Source: Acidiphilium sp. CAG:727
GTDB lineage: Bacteria > Bacillota > Clostridia > Christensenellales > Borkfalkiaceae
Length of the DNA stretch: 10,915 nt
Direction of reading: 5' to 3'
Assembly (NCBI GenBank): GCA_000437515.1
Contig: FR898476.1
Coordinates: forward strand, 7,349 to 18,263
The first letter of the stretch is position 1. Each line of letters begins with the position of its first letter. The translations under genes were made by a program, and so were the position numbers. This document shows, in pieces, positions 1 through 6,664 of the stretch. The notes under the pieces are model-generated. The model searched no databases, was not told the DNA's origin, and worked only from the letters and a program-made list of their open reading frames with translations.

Positions 1-156
1 CTTTTTTCCCCCGCCGTTATCTTCGTAATCTAATACGGCGTTATCCGCCTTATTTATGTATTTCTTGATTGTAGAACAACCCGTTAAACAGGTCATTCCG
101 AATAATACGGCGGTTACAACGCCCATACATACTACTTTCAAAAATGCTTTCTTCAT
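1..156 (-). CDS. Putative lipoprotein, N-terminal part (3' end outside window)
   Basis: The first 52 codons of a gene that runs off the window edge. The start ATG has a good AAAGGAG site at 166-172. The N-terminus is a classic lipoprotein signal peptide: MKK, a hydrophobic stretch of about 18 residues, then the lipobox LTGC with the acceptor cysteine near residue 27, followed by STIKKYINKAD. The mature protein should be lipidated and held on the outer face of the cytoplasmic membrane. It follows the anchored protein at 186-1043 by 29 bases and is probably cotranscribed with it. The visible part is too short for a family call. Inferred role: part of the element's surface or virion-like gene block. 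Confidence 0.8.
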   Translation of the reverse strand, partial: MKKAFLKVVCMGVVTAVLFGMTCLTGCSTIKKYINKADNAVLDYEDNGGGKK

Positions 157-185
157 AATTTCTATCTCCTTTTATTTTTCCTTAA

Positions 186-1043
186 TTAAAATACTTTTCC
201 GCCGATTTCGAATACCCTTAAATAACCGTTCGACGCGGGTTTTATTCCCGTAGAGCCGCCCGAAGTACCCGCTAAATCGCTTAATAAAATCGAGCCTGTC
301 TGATATACGACAAGAGATTTGTTTATTTTATCCCCGATAAATACGAGCGCGAATCTGCCTGTCTTTCCGTCTTTACCACCGCCCACGATTGTAAAATCCG
401 CAAGATTTTGCGTGTTATCGAAACCCTGCACCGCATAGAGCGTATTAGCCTTAAACGTCAATTGATTATACAAATAATACATATTTACAAGCCCTTTGCC
501 GTCGGAATTTTTAACATAAGACGCGAGCGCGTTAGTCAAAAGATTTTGCATTTCGACAGAAGTCATATAGTTCGTCAGCGCGGCTCCGATTATGTCGTTT
601 ACGTCTGCGTCTTTCATATAGTCAGACAATGCGTTATCCATTTCGTAGTCTTTAACGTAACCTTTTAGCAGATTGGCAAGCGTGGTCTTACTTACGTAAT
701 CTTCGCTTTTCTCGCTCCACTGCGTATACGTTCCGTCTTCGGTGTTTATACTTATAAACTTACGATAAAATACGTTTTCCGCGTCCGTATACGAGTATAC
801 TTTATTCGTTCCGTCGCGGGTTAAGCGGTAAATTTCGCCGTTAAACTTTATATCCGCTCCGCCGCTTAAACTGTTAAGTTCGACGGTCGTCAATTGTCCG
901 TCCTGTTCGCTTATTTCGATTATTCCGCCATGCGCGTTCCCGTCCGACTTACTCCGTACAAGCGCGACTACGAGTCCCAAAACACCCAAAGACAGGACGC
1001 AGACGAGAACTACCGATATTATACTTTTTGATTTAGATCTCAT
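186..1043 (-). CDS. Membrane-anchored protein with fibre-like repeats
   Basis: A 285-residue protein with a GGAG ribosome site 7 bases before ATG. A short basic N-terminus and one hydrophobic helix (about residues 8-29) suggest a type II anchored protein with its bulk outside the cell. Residues about 116-180 hold four tandem units, each starting Y-V/M and carrying LxxAL-type spacing: YVSKTTLANLLKG, YVKDYEMDNALSD, then two 17-residue versions starting YMKDAD and YMTSVE. Similar spaced repeats are familiar from phage tail-fibre and collar proteins. The C-terminal 100 residues are glycine-rich and beta-like (FTIVGGGKDGK, GYLRVFEIGG) and could be a compact receptor-binding or adhesion domain. That role is inferred from pattern only; I do not recognise a family. 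It is separated from the upstream gene by a stem-loop. Confidence 0.75.
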   Translation of the reverse strand: MRSKSKSIISVVLVCVLSLGVLGLVVALVRSKSDGNAHGGIIEISEQDGQLTTVELNSLSGGADIKFNGEIYRLTRDGTNKVYSYTDAENVFYRKFISINTEDGTYTQWSEKSEDYVSKTTLANLLKGYVKDYEMDNALSDYMKDADVNDIIGAALTNYMTSVEMQNLLTNALASYVKNSDGKGLVNMYYLYNQLTFKANTLYAVQGFDNTQNLADFTIVGGGKDGKTGRFALVFIGDKINKSLVVYQTGSILLSDLAGTSGGSTGIKPASNGYLRVFEIGGKVF

Positions 1044-1064
1044 AGTTTATCTCCGTCGTTATAA

Positions 1065-1086
1065 GCCCGTAAAAATATTTACGGGC
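1065..1086 (-). repeat. Intergenic stem-loop
   Basis: Perfect 9-bp inverted repeat GCCCGTAAA / TTTACGGGC around a 4-base loop, in the 60-base gap between two operon genes. It lacks a T-run on either strand, so it is not a standard Rho-independent terminator. It more likely acts as an mRNA processing or stabilising element, or as a partial attenuator before the fibre-like gene. Confidence 0.6.
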
Positions 1087-1103
1087 CTACAACTACTATT
1101 GAA

Positions 1104-1586
1104 TTATTTGTTGACCGTTAAAGTTACTTGTTTTACGTACGACGCCTTGTTAAACCAATTTACCTTTTTACTTGCGTCTTTCAAAGAAATAACCACTCGG
1201 TAATACTTGACGTTTTTGCTCGCCGATTGTACAGTCTGCGTTTTCGCGATTTCGGTAGTATCTGCTGACAACGCTTCCGTCTTACCGATAAACGTTTTAC
1301 TTTCGTCAAAATAGAAAATCTGATACGTTACGTCCGCTTTATCCTTAATCGTTATCTTGTTGAATTTGTCCGCGTCGAAATAACCCGTACGAAGCGCGTG
1401 TTCGTCCTTGACTTCTTTACCGTCTTCAGCGTTCAATGCCCCGATCGTATACGAACTCGACTTTATATCTTTCGTCTTTTCGATTTTATCGATTTTTACG
1501 AACGCAAAACAAACGGACGCTATTACAAGCGTCAACGCCACGTAAAGTATGATCATGAAAATCTTATTCTTTTTAGTGCCTCTCAT
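1104..1586 (-). CDS. Single-pass membrane-anchored ectodomain protein
   Basis: A 160-residue protein. The N-terminus MRGTKKNK is followed by one hydrophobic helix at about residues 9-30, giving an anchored protein with an external domain of about 130 residues. That domain looks beta-rich, with alternating stretches such as VTYQIFYFDESKTFIG, KYYRVVISLKD and YVKQVTLTVNK, a pattern seen in small carbohydrate-binding or virion-decoration folds. No family is recognised. The start ATG overlaps the upstream stop as ATGA (4 nt), and AAGGAG lies 9 bases upstream inside the previous gene, so translation is probably coupled. With the anchored protein and lipoprotein downstream, it forms a block of surface-exposed products. 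Confidence 0.75.
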   Translation of the reverse strand: MRGTKKNKIFMIILYVALTLVIASVCFAFVKIDKIEKTKDIKSSSYTIGALNAEDGKEVKDEHALRTGYFDADKFNKITIKDKADVTYQIFYFDESKTFIGKTEALSADTTEIAKTQTVQSASKNVKYYRVVISLKDASKKVNWFNKASYVKQVTLTVNK

Positions 1587-1894
1587 TTTTCTTCACTCCT
1601 TGTCCTTTCCGTGAATTTTTTACCGGAAGGATATTTATATACGGTTTTGTCTTTATATCTTTCCACTTTGGTGCCCGGCGGCAGTCTTTTTTTCACCACC
1701 AACGGATCCGCCGAAGAAAAATATCTGACGTACCTTTTTCCGCTCGGATATATAAACGTTACGCCGTTTTCGCCGTCTTTAACTTCCGTACCCTTCGGAA
1801 TCTTAAACAAACTTCTAAGCGCAACGGATATATGCTGTAATTCGCTTTTATGGTATATTGACTTGCCGTTTTTATAACGACCGCCGTTTACCAT
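1583..1894 (-). CDS. Small protein with two YPSGK repeats
   Basis: A 103-residue basic protein without signal or membrane segment. It contains two gap-free 27-residue repeats, residues about 32-58 and 71-97, sharing P-x-G-T-x-V ... Y-P-S-G-K. They probably form paired beta-hairpin units. The repeats differ at DNA level, so the duplication is old. The start ATG overlaps the stop of the arginine-rich gene by 7 bases (ATGGTAA) and has no strong ribosome site of its own, which suggests translational coupling to that gene. No function is recognised. The close link to the arginine-rich protein suggests that the two products are needed together. Confidence 0.75.
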   Translation of the reverse strand: MVNGGRYKNGKSIYHKSELQHISVALRSLFKIPKGTEVKDGENGVTFIYPSGKRYVRYFSSADPLVVKKRLPPGTKVERYKDKTVYKYPSGKKFTERTRSEEK

Positions 1895-2013
1895 TTCTTC
1901 GAGTGTCTACGGGTTCTTACGCTTCTGCGACGTCTTCTGCCCGCATAACTTACTCTTCTCTTTCTTGCTACTCTTCTCGCCTTTCCGCGAGTTCTTCTCG
2001 TTCTGTATGCCAT
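1888..2013 (-). CDS. Protamine-like arginine-rich small protein (41 aa)
   Basis: A 41-codon gene. The start ATG has an ideal AAAGGAG at 2020-2026 with 6-base spacing; that site overlaps the TAA of the upstream gene. The protein (MAYRTRRTRGKARR..., ending HSKKW) has 17 Arg, 4 Lys and 1 His among 41 residues and no acidic residue, with a run of five arginines at 26-30. Its stop overlaps the next start by 7 bases. The composition is that of nucleic-acid neutralising or condensing peptides. Known comparators by type are the small basic DNA-packaging proteins of Microviridae (J / VP8) and protamines; I see no alignable similarity to a specific one. Inferred role: condensing or packaging the element's DNA or RNA. 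It could also be a small ribosome- or RNA-binding peptide. Confidence 0.82.
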   Translation of the reverse strand: MAYRTRRTRGKARRVARKRRVSYAGRRRRRSVRTRRHSKKW

Positions 2014-2024
2014 ATAGCACTCCT

Positions 2025-2228
2025 TTAACCTCTCCACGAGCAAGACTTCATATCGAAGACCGCCGTTTTAGTTTCGCCATAACGGTTTGGTTTACGTATA
2101 ACTTTTACGTACCTATGATTTTTACCGACAACTGCGCATTTCGCATTATTTACGATATCTCTTTCACGATATCCGCCGCTCGTCTTCATTGCCAAACGCA
2201 TAACGGGCGTAATTTTTATAAATGCCAT
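2025..2228 (-). CDS. Small basic hypothetical protein (67 aa)
   Basis: A 67-residue basic protein; its ATG is preceded by AAAGGTG four bases upstream. It has no membrane segment or signal, contains two cysteines (CAVVGK and CSW), and ends SCSWRG. The sequence RYVKVIRKPNRYGETKTAVFDM suggests a small beta structure. Its TAA lies inside the ribosome site of the arginine-rich gene, so the two are expressed together. No family is recognised. The basic charge and position fit a nucleic-acid or structural accessory role, which is inference only. A stem-loop (2241-2266) lies directly upstream of its ribosome site. Confidence 0.65.
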   Translation of the reverse strand: MAFIKITPVMRLAMKTSGGYRERDIVNNAKCAVVGKNHRYVKVIRKPNRYGETKTAVFDMKSCSWRG

Positions 2229-2240
2229 AAAACACCTTTA

Positions 2241-2266
2241 CCCGAACGAGATTTCTCCCGTTCGGG
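2241..2266 (-). repeat. Stem-loop before a ribosome site
   Basis: Inverted repeat CCCGAACG / CGTTCGGG, an 8-bp perfect stem with partial inner pairing, in the 49-base gap between two operon genes. There is no T-run after it, so it is not a normal terminator. It ends only a few bases before the AAAGGTG site of the 67-residue gene and sits where the operon changes from DNA-metabolism-like to structural-like products, so it could tune relative expression. Confidence 0.6.
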
Positions 2267-2277
2267 CTTACCTATTA

Positions 2278-2784
2278 TTATTTTACTTTTTTCTCTTCCT
2301 GCTTGTCCGTCGGAGCGTTTGCCGCCGCGTCGAGTTGCGCACGAATATTTCGAATTAAATATTCGAGATTAGATTTATTCGTGTCGCCGTCGGGCGTTAA
2401 ATTCTGCACGAACTCCACGCCGTATTCGTCGTATGCTTTTACGGAATAGGAATTGTAACGGATAAGTTTATTATCCGCGCCCGCTCTTACCGCTCTGCCG
2501 ATTTCGAGATGTATTTTACCGTCTTTCGCCGTCGAGAATATATCTTCCATAACGGCATAACCGCCGTTATCTCTCGGTTTAAGCGAGCATTTTACTTCTC
2601 TTCCAAAACGCTTTCCGCGTACAAAGTAGTTGTTATACACTCTCCCGTTCGCGCCGCGATTCTTTTCACATTCAACGAATATAGGGAGAGAATCGTCCGC
2701 TATGTACTCGTTTTCGTCGATCATCGCCGCGTCCGTCGTCGTCTTTACTTCTTCGTTTACTGCCTGATTTTTGTTTTCTGCCAT
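2278..2784 (-). CDS. Hypothetical soluble protein with beta-rich core
   Basis: A 168-residue soluble protein. Its ribosome site (GTGAGGA) overlaps the TGA of the upstream gene. The first 32 residues are acidic and look disordered. Residues about 35-130 look like a compact beta domain with VYNNYFVRGKRFGREVKCSLKP, GGYAVMEDIF and RYNSYSVKAYDEYGVEFVQ. A charged helix and a lysine-rich tail (EEKKVK) follow. An OB-like single-strand-binding role is conceivable from the size and arrangement, but I cannot name a family. It is the last gene before the stem-loop and the arginine-rich block. Confidence 0.7.
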   Translation of the reverse strand: MAENKNQAVNEEVKTTTDAAMIDENEYIADDSLPIFVECEKNRGANGRVYNNYFVRGKRFGREVKCSLKPRDNGGYAVMEDIFSTAKDGKIHLEIGRAVRAGADNKLIRYNSYSVKAYDEYGVEFVQNLTPDGDTNKSNLEYLIRNIRAQLDAAANAPTDKQEEKKVK

Positions 2785-2794
2785 TTTTTTGTCC

Positions 2795-3025
2795 TCACTT
2801 TATTTTTATTTGATTTTCTTTTCTGATTGACTCTTTGAATTTCGCGTAACTCATATCCGCTCTTGGTACGAAAGCCCTTTCGTAGTTCGTCATTACAGCC
2901 GTATCTACCGCTTTCCCGGATACGCCTCGCGCCTTTAACGTCAGCAATATATCGTTCATCTGCGTTCGGTTTGCAAACGATACGCGATGCGTTACGAAAC
3001 TGCCGTACTCAACGTAACCCAACAT
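2795..3025 (-). CDS. Small hypothetical protein with doubtful start
   Basis: The open frame from ATG at 3023-3025 gives 76 residues (MLGYVEYGSFVTHRVSF...), but this ATG has only a weak ribosome site. In the same frame the sequence continues upstream as plausible protein (EDFEGRFYLV before MLGY) with no start codon until the TAG of the upstream gene. A strong AAGGAG instead serves an ATG at 3055-3057 in another frame that ends after nine codons. Either the gene lost one base near its start, or it is reached by TAG readthrough, or it restarts after a leader peptide. The protein is soluble with a basic helical C-terminus. No family is recognised. Confidence 0.6.
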   Translation of the reverse strand: MLGYVEYGSFVTHRVSFANRTQMNDILLTLKARGVSGKAVDTAVMTNYERAFVPRADMSYAKFKESIRKENQIKIK

Positions 3026-3027
3026 AA

Positions 3028-3070
3028 CTAAGTAAAACCTGCCTTCGAAGTCTTCATTTTGCTACTCCTT
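3028..3070 (-). other. Strong ribosome site with nine-codon ORF at a broken or coupled gene start
   Basis: AAGGAG at 3065-3070 lies 7 bases before ATG 3055-3057, which encodes MKTSKAGFT and then TAG at 3028-3030. Two bases later is the ATG of the 76-residue ORF. The ribosome site is also the last two sense codons of the upstream gene, whose TAG lies between them. Adding one A after the ATG would join MK to DFEGRFYLVMLGY in the downstream frame. It could be a real leader peptide, a natural frameshift or a sequence error. Confidence 0.5.
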
Positions 3071-3847
3071 ATATAATTCTTTTATGATATTTCCGATAAC
3101 GGTTTCCGCCGTTACCGTCTTACCATTTACTTGAAACGTATAGCCCTTTTCTCTGAATACCCGCTTTATACGCTTTTTGACTTCCGACACTTCGGGGAGT
3201 GCATTTATATGCACCTCTTCTTTCTGCCCCGCTATAAATTCGCCGTCAGCCGTTATCTTGTCTTCGCTTTCGTACTTCTCTTCGACCGCTTCTATGTTCG
3301 CCCGAACCTGTTCAGCCTTACCCGCCTTTTCCGCTTCTAACGTTTCGTTGATACGGTTGACGTTCCATACCACGTCTTTACCTAAATCGAACGTACCTTT
3401 CTTGACCGCCTTAACAAGTTTCTTCATATCTTCGACTTTAAGATCGGGCTTGAAATAGTCCTGCACCGGTACTAAAAATTCTTTCGTATCGAGCATTACC
3501 ACAAGTTGCGAAAAACGGTAATCTTTATACTTTTCGAGTACCTTCCCGTCTTTATCCGCGAATCGCCTTGCCACCGCTATGTGATTAGCCGCCGCGCGTT
3601 TCTTCATTCCGAACTCCGCTTCGCAAAATTCGTAGATATTCGAATACACGAGCGAAAAGAAATTCGCGTTTATAGGCTTAATAGCACTATACAGCCTGTC
3701 TTTTTCAAACCTTATAAGGTCGTAACCGAACTTTATATGCCGCCACGAAAAGTCCGTCATATCGTCGGACAATTCTTTATACAACTCGCAAGCGGCTTTA
3801 AATTTTAAGTCGTCCGACACGCTTAACGCAGACTCGATATTTCTCAT
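3062..3847 (-). CDS. Helical DNA-binding-like protein, paralogue of the 5753-6631 product
   Basis: A 261-residue soluble protein starting in an ATGA overlap with the PcfJ-like gene. Residues about 60-150 carry a motif shared with the 292-residue product upstream: IYEFCEAEFGMKKRAAANHIAVARRF matches FGEYCEKAVGIKTSMAYRYVKVYEDL at nearly the same residue number, followed in both by a K/F-LxxL segment and a VEDM/VEEL-type acidic helix. Such regions (DUF3102-like, seen in plasmids and mobile elements) look like a helix-turn-helix. A charged linker and a basic C-terminal domain (KKRIKRVFREKGYTFQV) follow. Inferred role: a nucleic-acid-binding accessory protein in replication, partition or regulation. 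It is the only gene here ending in TAG. Confidence 0.65.
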   Translation of the reverse strand: MRNIESALSVSDDLKFKAACELYKELSDDMTDFSWRHIKFGYDLIRFEKDRLYSAIKPINANFFSLVYSNIYEFCEAEFGMKKRAAANHIAVARRFADKDGKVLEKYKDYRFSQLVVMLDTKEFLVPVQDYFKPDLKVEDMKKLVKAVKKGTFDLGKDVVWNVNRINETLEAEKAGKAEQVRANIEAVEEKYESEDKITADGEFIAGQKEEVHINALPEVSEVKKRIKRVFREKGYTFQVNGKTVTAETVIGNIIKELYKE

Positions 3848-5421
3848 ATTTTCACTCTCAATTTCAATTTATCGACAAAACCGTCTATAAAGTCTTTAAT
3901 GTATTTACTCACCGTGTGATTGTGCCGATCACGAGCCTGTACTACACGGTAACTTCCCGTTTCCAACTCGAACATACAACACGGATATTCCGGAAACGCT
4001 TTCAGCCTTACGAGAAAGATTACGCATTTACCGTTTATTATTCTGTCGCAATATCCATACGAGCAATTATGAAATTTCTTCGCCCATAATTCCAATAAAT
4101 TCGGCTCGGTTATAAGGTCGACGTACTTCTCTTCGTCTTCGTAAGAATAATTCGCGTAATTCTTAATCGCCGTCATAAAATCTTTTCGTTTTGCAACGTT
4201 ACCGACAACTTTGTAATATCCGATTACCCTATCGTGAGCACGCATTAAATCTTTCGGAAACAGCACTTCTTTGCTTTTTATATCGAAATTCAATTTCTCG
4301 GCGATAACGATATAATCGTAATATATACCGAAATCCGCGTCGGAATTTTTACGATTTTGCATACGCACGTATTTCAGAATCTTTCTGACCGTGGTAGCGT
4401 CGTTCGCAATCTGAACGATTTTATTAAAACCGTAATACAACACCGCGTCTACGCTCGCTTCCGTAGGATATATACCGTAATCTCTGTATGCCGCTGCTAT
4501 ACTACGTACCGAACGTAACGACAACACCGATTTATCTATACCGTTAAAAATGTTCGGCTCGACGTTTAATACGCCCTTTATAGTGTTTCTTCTCATATAA
4601 AAGCCGTCTGCCACTGCATGACCGTACATTAACACGTTTTCGGCATAATCTCTGACGCACTCGTAAAAACCGTATTCCACAAGTCGCCTTACTCCCGCGT
4701 ACTTCCAAAGCATAGCGTATATATCCGCAAAAGATTTAGTATATACCCCGCCTTGAACGTCGTTAAACTTTTCCGCATACTTTACGACGCCTTCTAAAAT
4801 CGTTCCGTTAAGATCGTTTTTAACGTCGCCTAAATATTTGTAAAGATAGCCTACTACGACGTTCTTTTTTTTCCGCCACTCGCCGAGGCCCGTATAGAAA
4901 CCGTAATAACCGCGATACAATCTCGAATAATACTCAACGTTACCTTTCTCGCCGTAAAACACTCGCGTTACTTCTTCCGCGCTTATATCCCCGCGACGGT
5001 ATAACGGATAACTGCCCGCTTCGTCGAAATTTCCCGCATGCCATTCGGCTGAATAATCTATTTTAATGTCGTACCCGCGGAACACGACTCCGCCGTCGCA
5101 CTTTTCAAAATAACCGAACGAACCTACGACGTTCAAACCTTTATGCGAATAATTCGCGTTATAAAACTTACAACCGCATTGCTCGCAACCGCACTCGTTG
5201 GGACACATAAACTCGCTCATTTTCTTTTTACCGACTTCGGCATAAGATATCTCGAAAGTTATATCCATAGTCGGACAATAACACTCGATTGTCTTTTCTT
5301 TCGGTTCCTTACGATAAAAGCAAATATGCGACTTTATCCCGCCGTACTCGTCGTATAGTCTTAACGCCTTACCCGTTCCGTCCGCTATCTTATGACCGTA
5401 AAAATCTATTAAGTTTTCCAT
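3844..5421 (-). CDS. PcfJ-like protein
   Basis: A 525-residue soluble protein. I prefer ATG 5419-5421, preceded by TTGAGG with 6-base spacing, over an in-frame TTG at 5431-5433. The C-terminal region (about 444-503) has the PcfJ pattern: LWAKKFHNCSYGYCDRIINGK, then VIFLVRL, a proline-containing turn, FELETG and VQARDRHNHT, matching the family's L-x-H-C ... Y-x-x-x-I-x-x-G-K ... I/V-Q-x-R-x-x-x-N order. A cysteine cluster CPNECGCEQCGC (73-84) probably binds zinc. The middle is tyrosine-rich and helical. PcfJ family genes occur on conjugative plasmids (first named on pCF10), ICEs and phages; the biochemical role is not established. The gene overlaps the downstream one by 4 nt. Confidence 0.72.
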   Translation of the reverse strand: MENLIDFYGHKIADGTGKALRLYDEYGGIKSHICFYRKEPKEKTIECYCPTMDITFEISYAEVGKKKMSEFMCPNECGCEQCGCKFYNANYSHKGLNVVGSFGYFEKCDGGVVFRGYDIKIDYSAEWHAGNFDEAGSYPLYRRGDISAEEVTRVFYGEKGNVEYYSRLYRGYYGFYTGLGEWRKKKNVVVGYLYKYLGDVKNDLNGTILEGVVKYAEKFNDVQGGVYTKSFADIYAMLWKYAGVRRLVEYGFYECVRDYAENVLMYGHAVADGFYMRRNTIKGVLNVEPNIFNGIDKSVLSLRSVRSIAAAYRDYGIYPTEASVDAVLYYGFNKIVQIANDATTVRKILKYVRMQNRKNSDADFGIYYDYIVIAEKLNFDIKSKEVLFPKDLMRAHDRVIGYYKVVGNVAKRKDFMTAIKNYANYSYEDEEKYVDLITEPNLLELWAKKFHNCSYGYCDRIINGKCVIFLVRLKAFPEYPCCMFELETGSYRVVQARDRHNHTVSKYIKDFIDGFVDKLKLRVKI

Positions 5422-5429
5422 AGCAAACC

Positions 5430-5756
5430 TCAAATAAAATCTTCAAGATTTACCATTTTCGAATTATCCGGGCGAATCTGCGCGGATAGCCGCTTATAAC
5501 TCGTCCCGAACTTTTTCGCGAACATTTCGGCGACTTCGAAAGGTCCGACGCATTGTAGTTTTTCTGTCCGAGCCTTATTTTCAATATCTTTATACAATTC
5601 CCGAACGCTTATCTTTCCGTCTATTTCAAAATCGTCGGGTTCGCCCGATAACGCAATATCAACGCAGTCTATTACGTCTGAATACAATCGTTTATTTTTG
5701 TCGGTTTCGGTCGCAATATCCTGCATAAGCATTTCGATATACTCTCTCTTCTTCAT
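5430..5756 (-). CDS. Small hypothetical protein between DUF3102-like and PcfJ-like genes
   Basis: A 108-residue acidic, mostly helical soluble protein. Its ATG overlaps the upstream stop as ATGA, and its own TGA is part of the TTGAGG ribosome site of the PcfJ-like gene, so the three genes are tightly coupled. The C-terminal half, VGPFEVAEMFAKKFGTSYKRLSAQIRP, could form a helix-turn-helix. PcfJ is often paired with a small partner (PcfK), and the position would fit, but I do not see PcfK sequence similarity and do not assign it. Confidence 0.7.
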   Translation of the reverse strand: MKKREYIEMLMQDIATETDKNKRLYSDVIDCVDIALSGEPDDFEIDGKISVRELYKDIENKARTEKLQCVGPFEVAEMFAKKFGTSYKRLSAQIRPDNSKMVNLEDFI

Positions 5757-6631
5757 ACGGCGTATACCCCCATAACCGACTTAACGGCAGACTTGCATTT
5801 CTTTGCGGTTTCTTCGTCCATTCCGTTTATAAGGCTTTGTATATCCTTTAACAACACCTGCAAATCGCCGAATTTTACTCCGAATTTCGTAAGCACCGTA
5901 TCACTCGCTATTTTTATACGACCGTTTAACCGGGCTATCTCTTCGTCCTTTTCGGATAAAGCCTTTTCCGCCGCTTCCAACTTCGCTACCGTTTCGGGAT
6001 CCGTTATCTTCTCTATCTCTTTCGGCAACGACTTTAATTTTTCGATTTCACGACTATACTCATCACGTTCTTTTAACGCCTTTTCAAGACTCTTCTTCGT
6101 ACGAGCCGCGTCGTCTTCACTCTTCTTAATCTTCTTCGCATTTTCACTCTCCGTTTCGCTCGCAGTCAATTCGAGTTGACTTATCTTCGCGTCGCGTTCT
6201 TCTATTGCTTTACGCAATTCTTCAACGCTTGCTTTTTCAACGTCCACCGTTCCCGTCAACTCTTCCCGTTCTTCTTTATCCAATCTCGCCAATAACGACA
6301 ACTTCGTTATTCCGAGTTTTGTATTCGAGTACAAAAAGTCTTTCGGCAAATCTTCGTATACCTTGACGTATCTGTACGCCATGCTCGTTTTTATTCCGAC
6401 TGCCTTTTCGCAATACTCGCCGAAACTTCCAAAACCCGCTTCGACGTAACTCTTTCCGTCGCGCATTTCTTTGAGTTTCTCGGCGAACTCCACCATTCCG
6501 CTTACGACGTATGCACCCTTACGGCATATTTCCGTATGCAAAGTAACGAATTTACGCTGGTTATCCGTAAGATCCGTCATACTTCCGTAATCGCCGCTTG
6601 TGATAATCTCACATAACTTTAAGTTTTCCAT
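5753..6631 (-). CDS. DUF3102-like protein with long coiled coil
   Basis: A 292-residue protein; AAGGAG at 6638-6643 lies 6 bases before ATG. Residues about 20-120 form a helical, HTH-like domain with the signature FGSFGEYCEKAVGIKTSMAYRYVKVYEDL, then LGITKLSLLARL. Residues about 134-243 are an almost continuous charged coiled coil, followed by a small C-terminal domain (LTKFGVKFGDLQVLLKDIQSLI). The layout resembles ParB/DUF3102-type accessory proteins of plasmids and phages, so DNA binding plus oligomerisation is likely; the target is unknown. A paralogous motif occurs at 3062-3847. Its codons 99-105 contain an exact reverse-complement copy of the operator-like palindrome at the operon leader. 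Confidence 0.68.
   Translation of the reverse strand: MENLKLCEIITSGDYGSMTDLTDNQRKFVTLHTEICRKGAYVVSGMVEFAEKLKEMRDGKSYVEAGFGSFGEYCEKAVGIKTSMAYRYVKVYEDLPKDFLYSNTKLGITKLSLLARLDKEEREELTGTVDVEKASVEELRKAIEERDAKISQLELTASETESENAKKIKKSEDDAARTKKSLEKALKERDEYSREIEKLKSLPKEIEKITDPETVAKLEAAEKALSEKDEEIARLNGRIKIASDTVLTKFGVKFGDLQVLLKDIQSLINGMDEETAKKCKSAVKSVMGVYAV
6317..6336. repeat. 20-bp palindrome, copy 3 (inside a coding sequence)
   Basis: TTTTGTATTCGAGTACAAAA. Read on the other strand it is identical over all 20 bases to the copy at 7368-7387, although it lies within the coiled-coil gene and encodes residues about 99-105. Such an exact match is hard to explain by chance, so it is probably a protein-binding site embedded in the gene. 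Confidence 0.75.
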
Positions 6632-6664
6632 AATATTCTCCTTATTTTTTCGCCCGTGGGCGTT

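Noticed and set aside
56..253. Plus-strand ORF across the lipoprotein and fibre-gene ends
   Set aside because: It opposes two well-supported genes, has no ribosome site, and reads as low-complexity antisense.
1965..2372. 135-residue plus-strand ORF opposite the arginine-rich region
   Set aside because: Antisense shadow covering several well-initiated minus-strand genes; no start signal.
5430..5756. PcfK identity for the gene before the PcfJ-like gene
   Set aside because: Only the position fits; I see no convincing PcfK sequence pattern.
5793..6179. 128-residue plus-strand ORF opposite the coiled-coil gene
   Set aside because: Ser/Phe-rich shadow of Glu/Lys codons on the other strand; no ribosome site.
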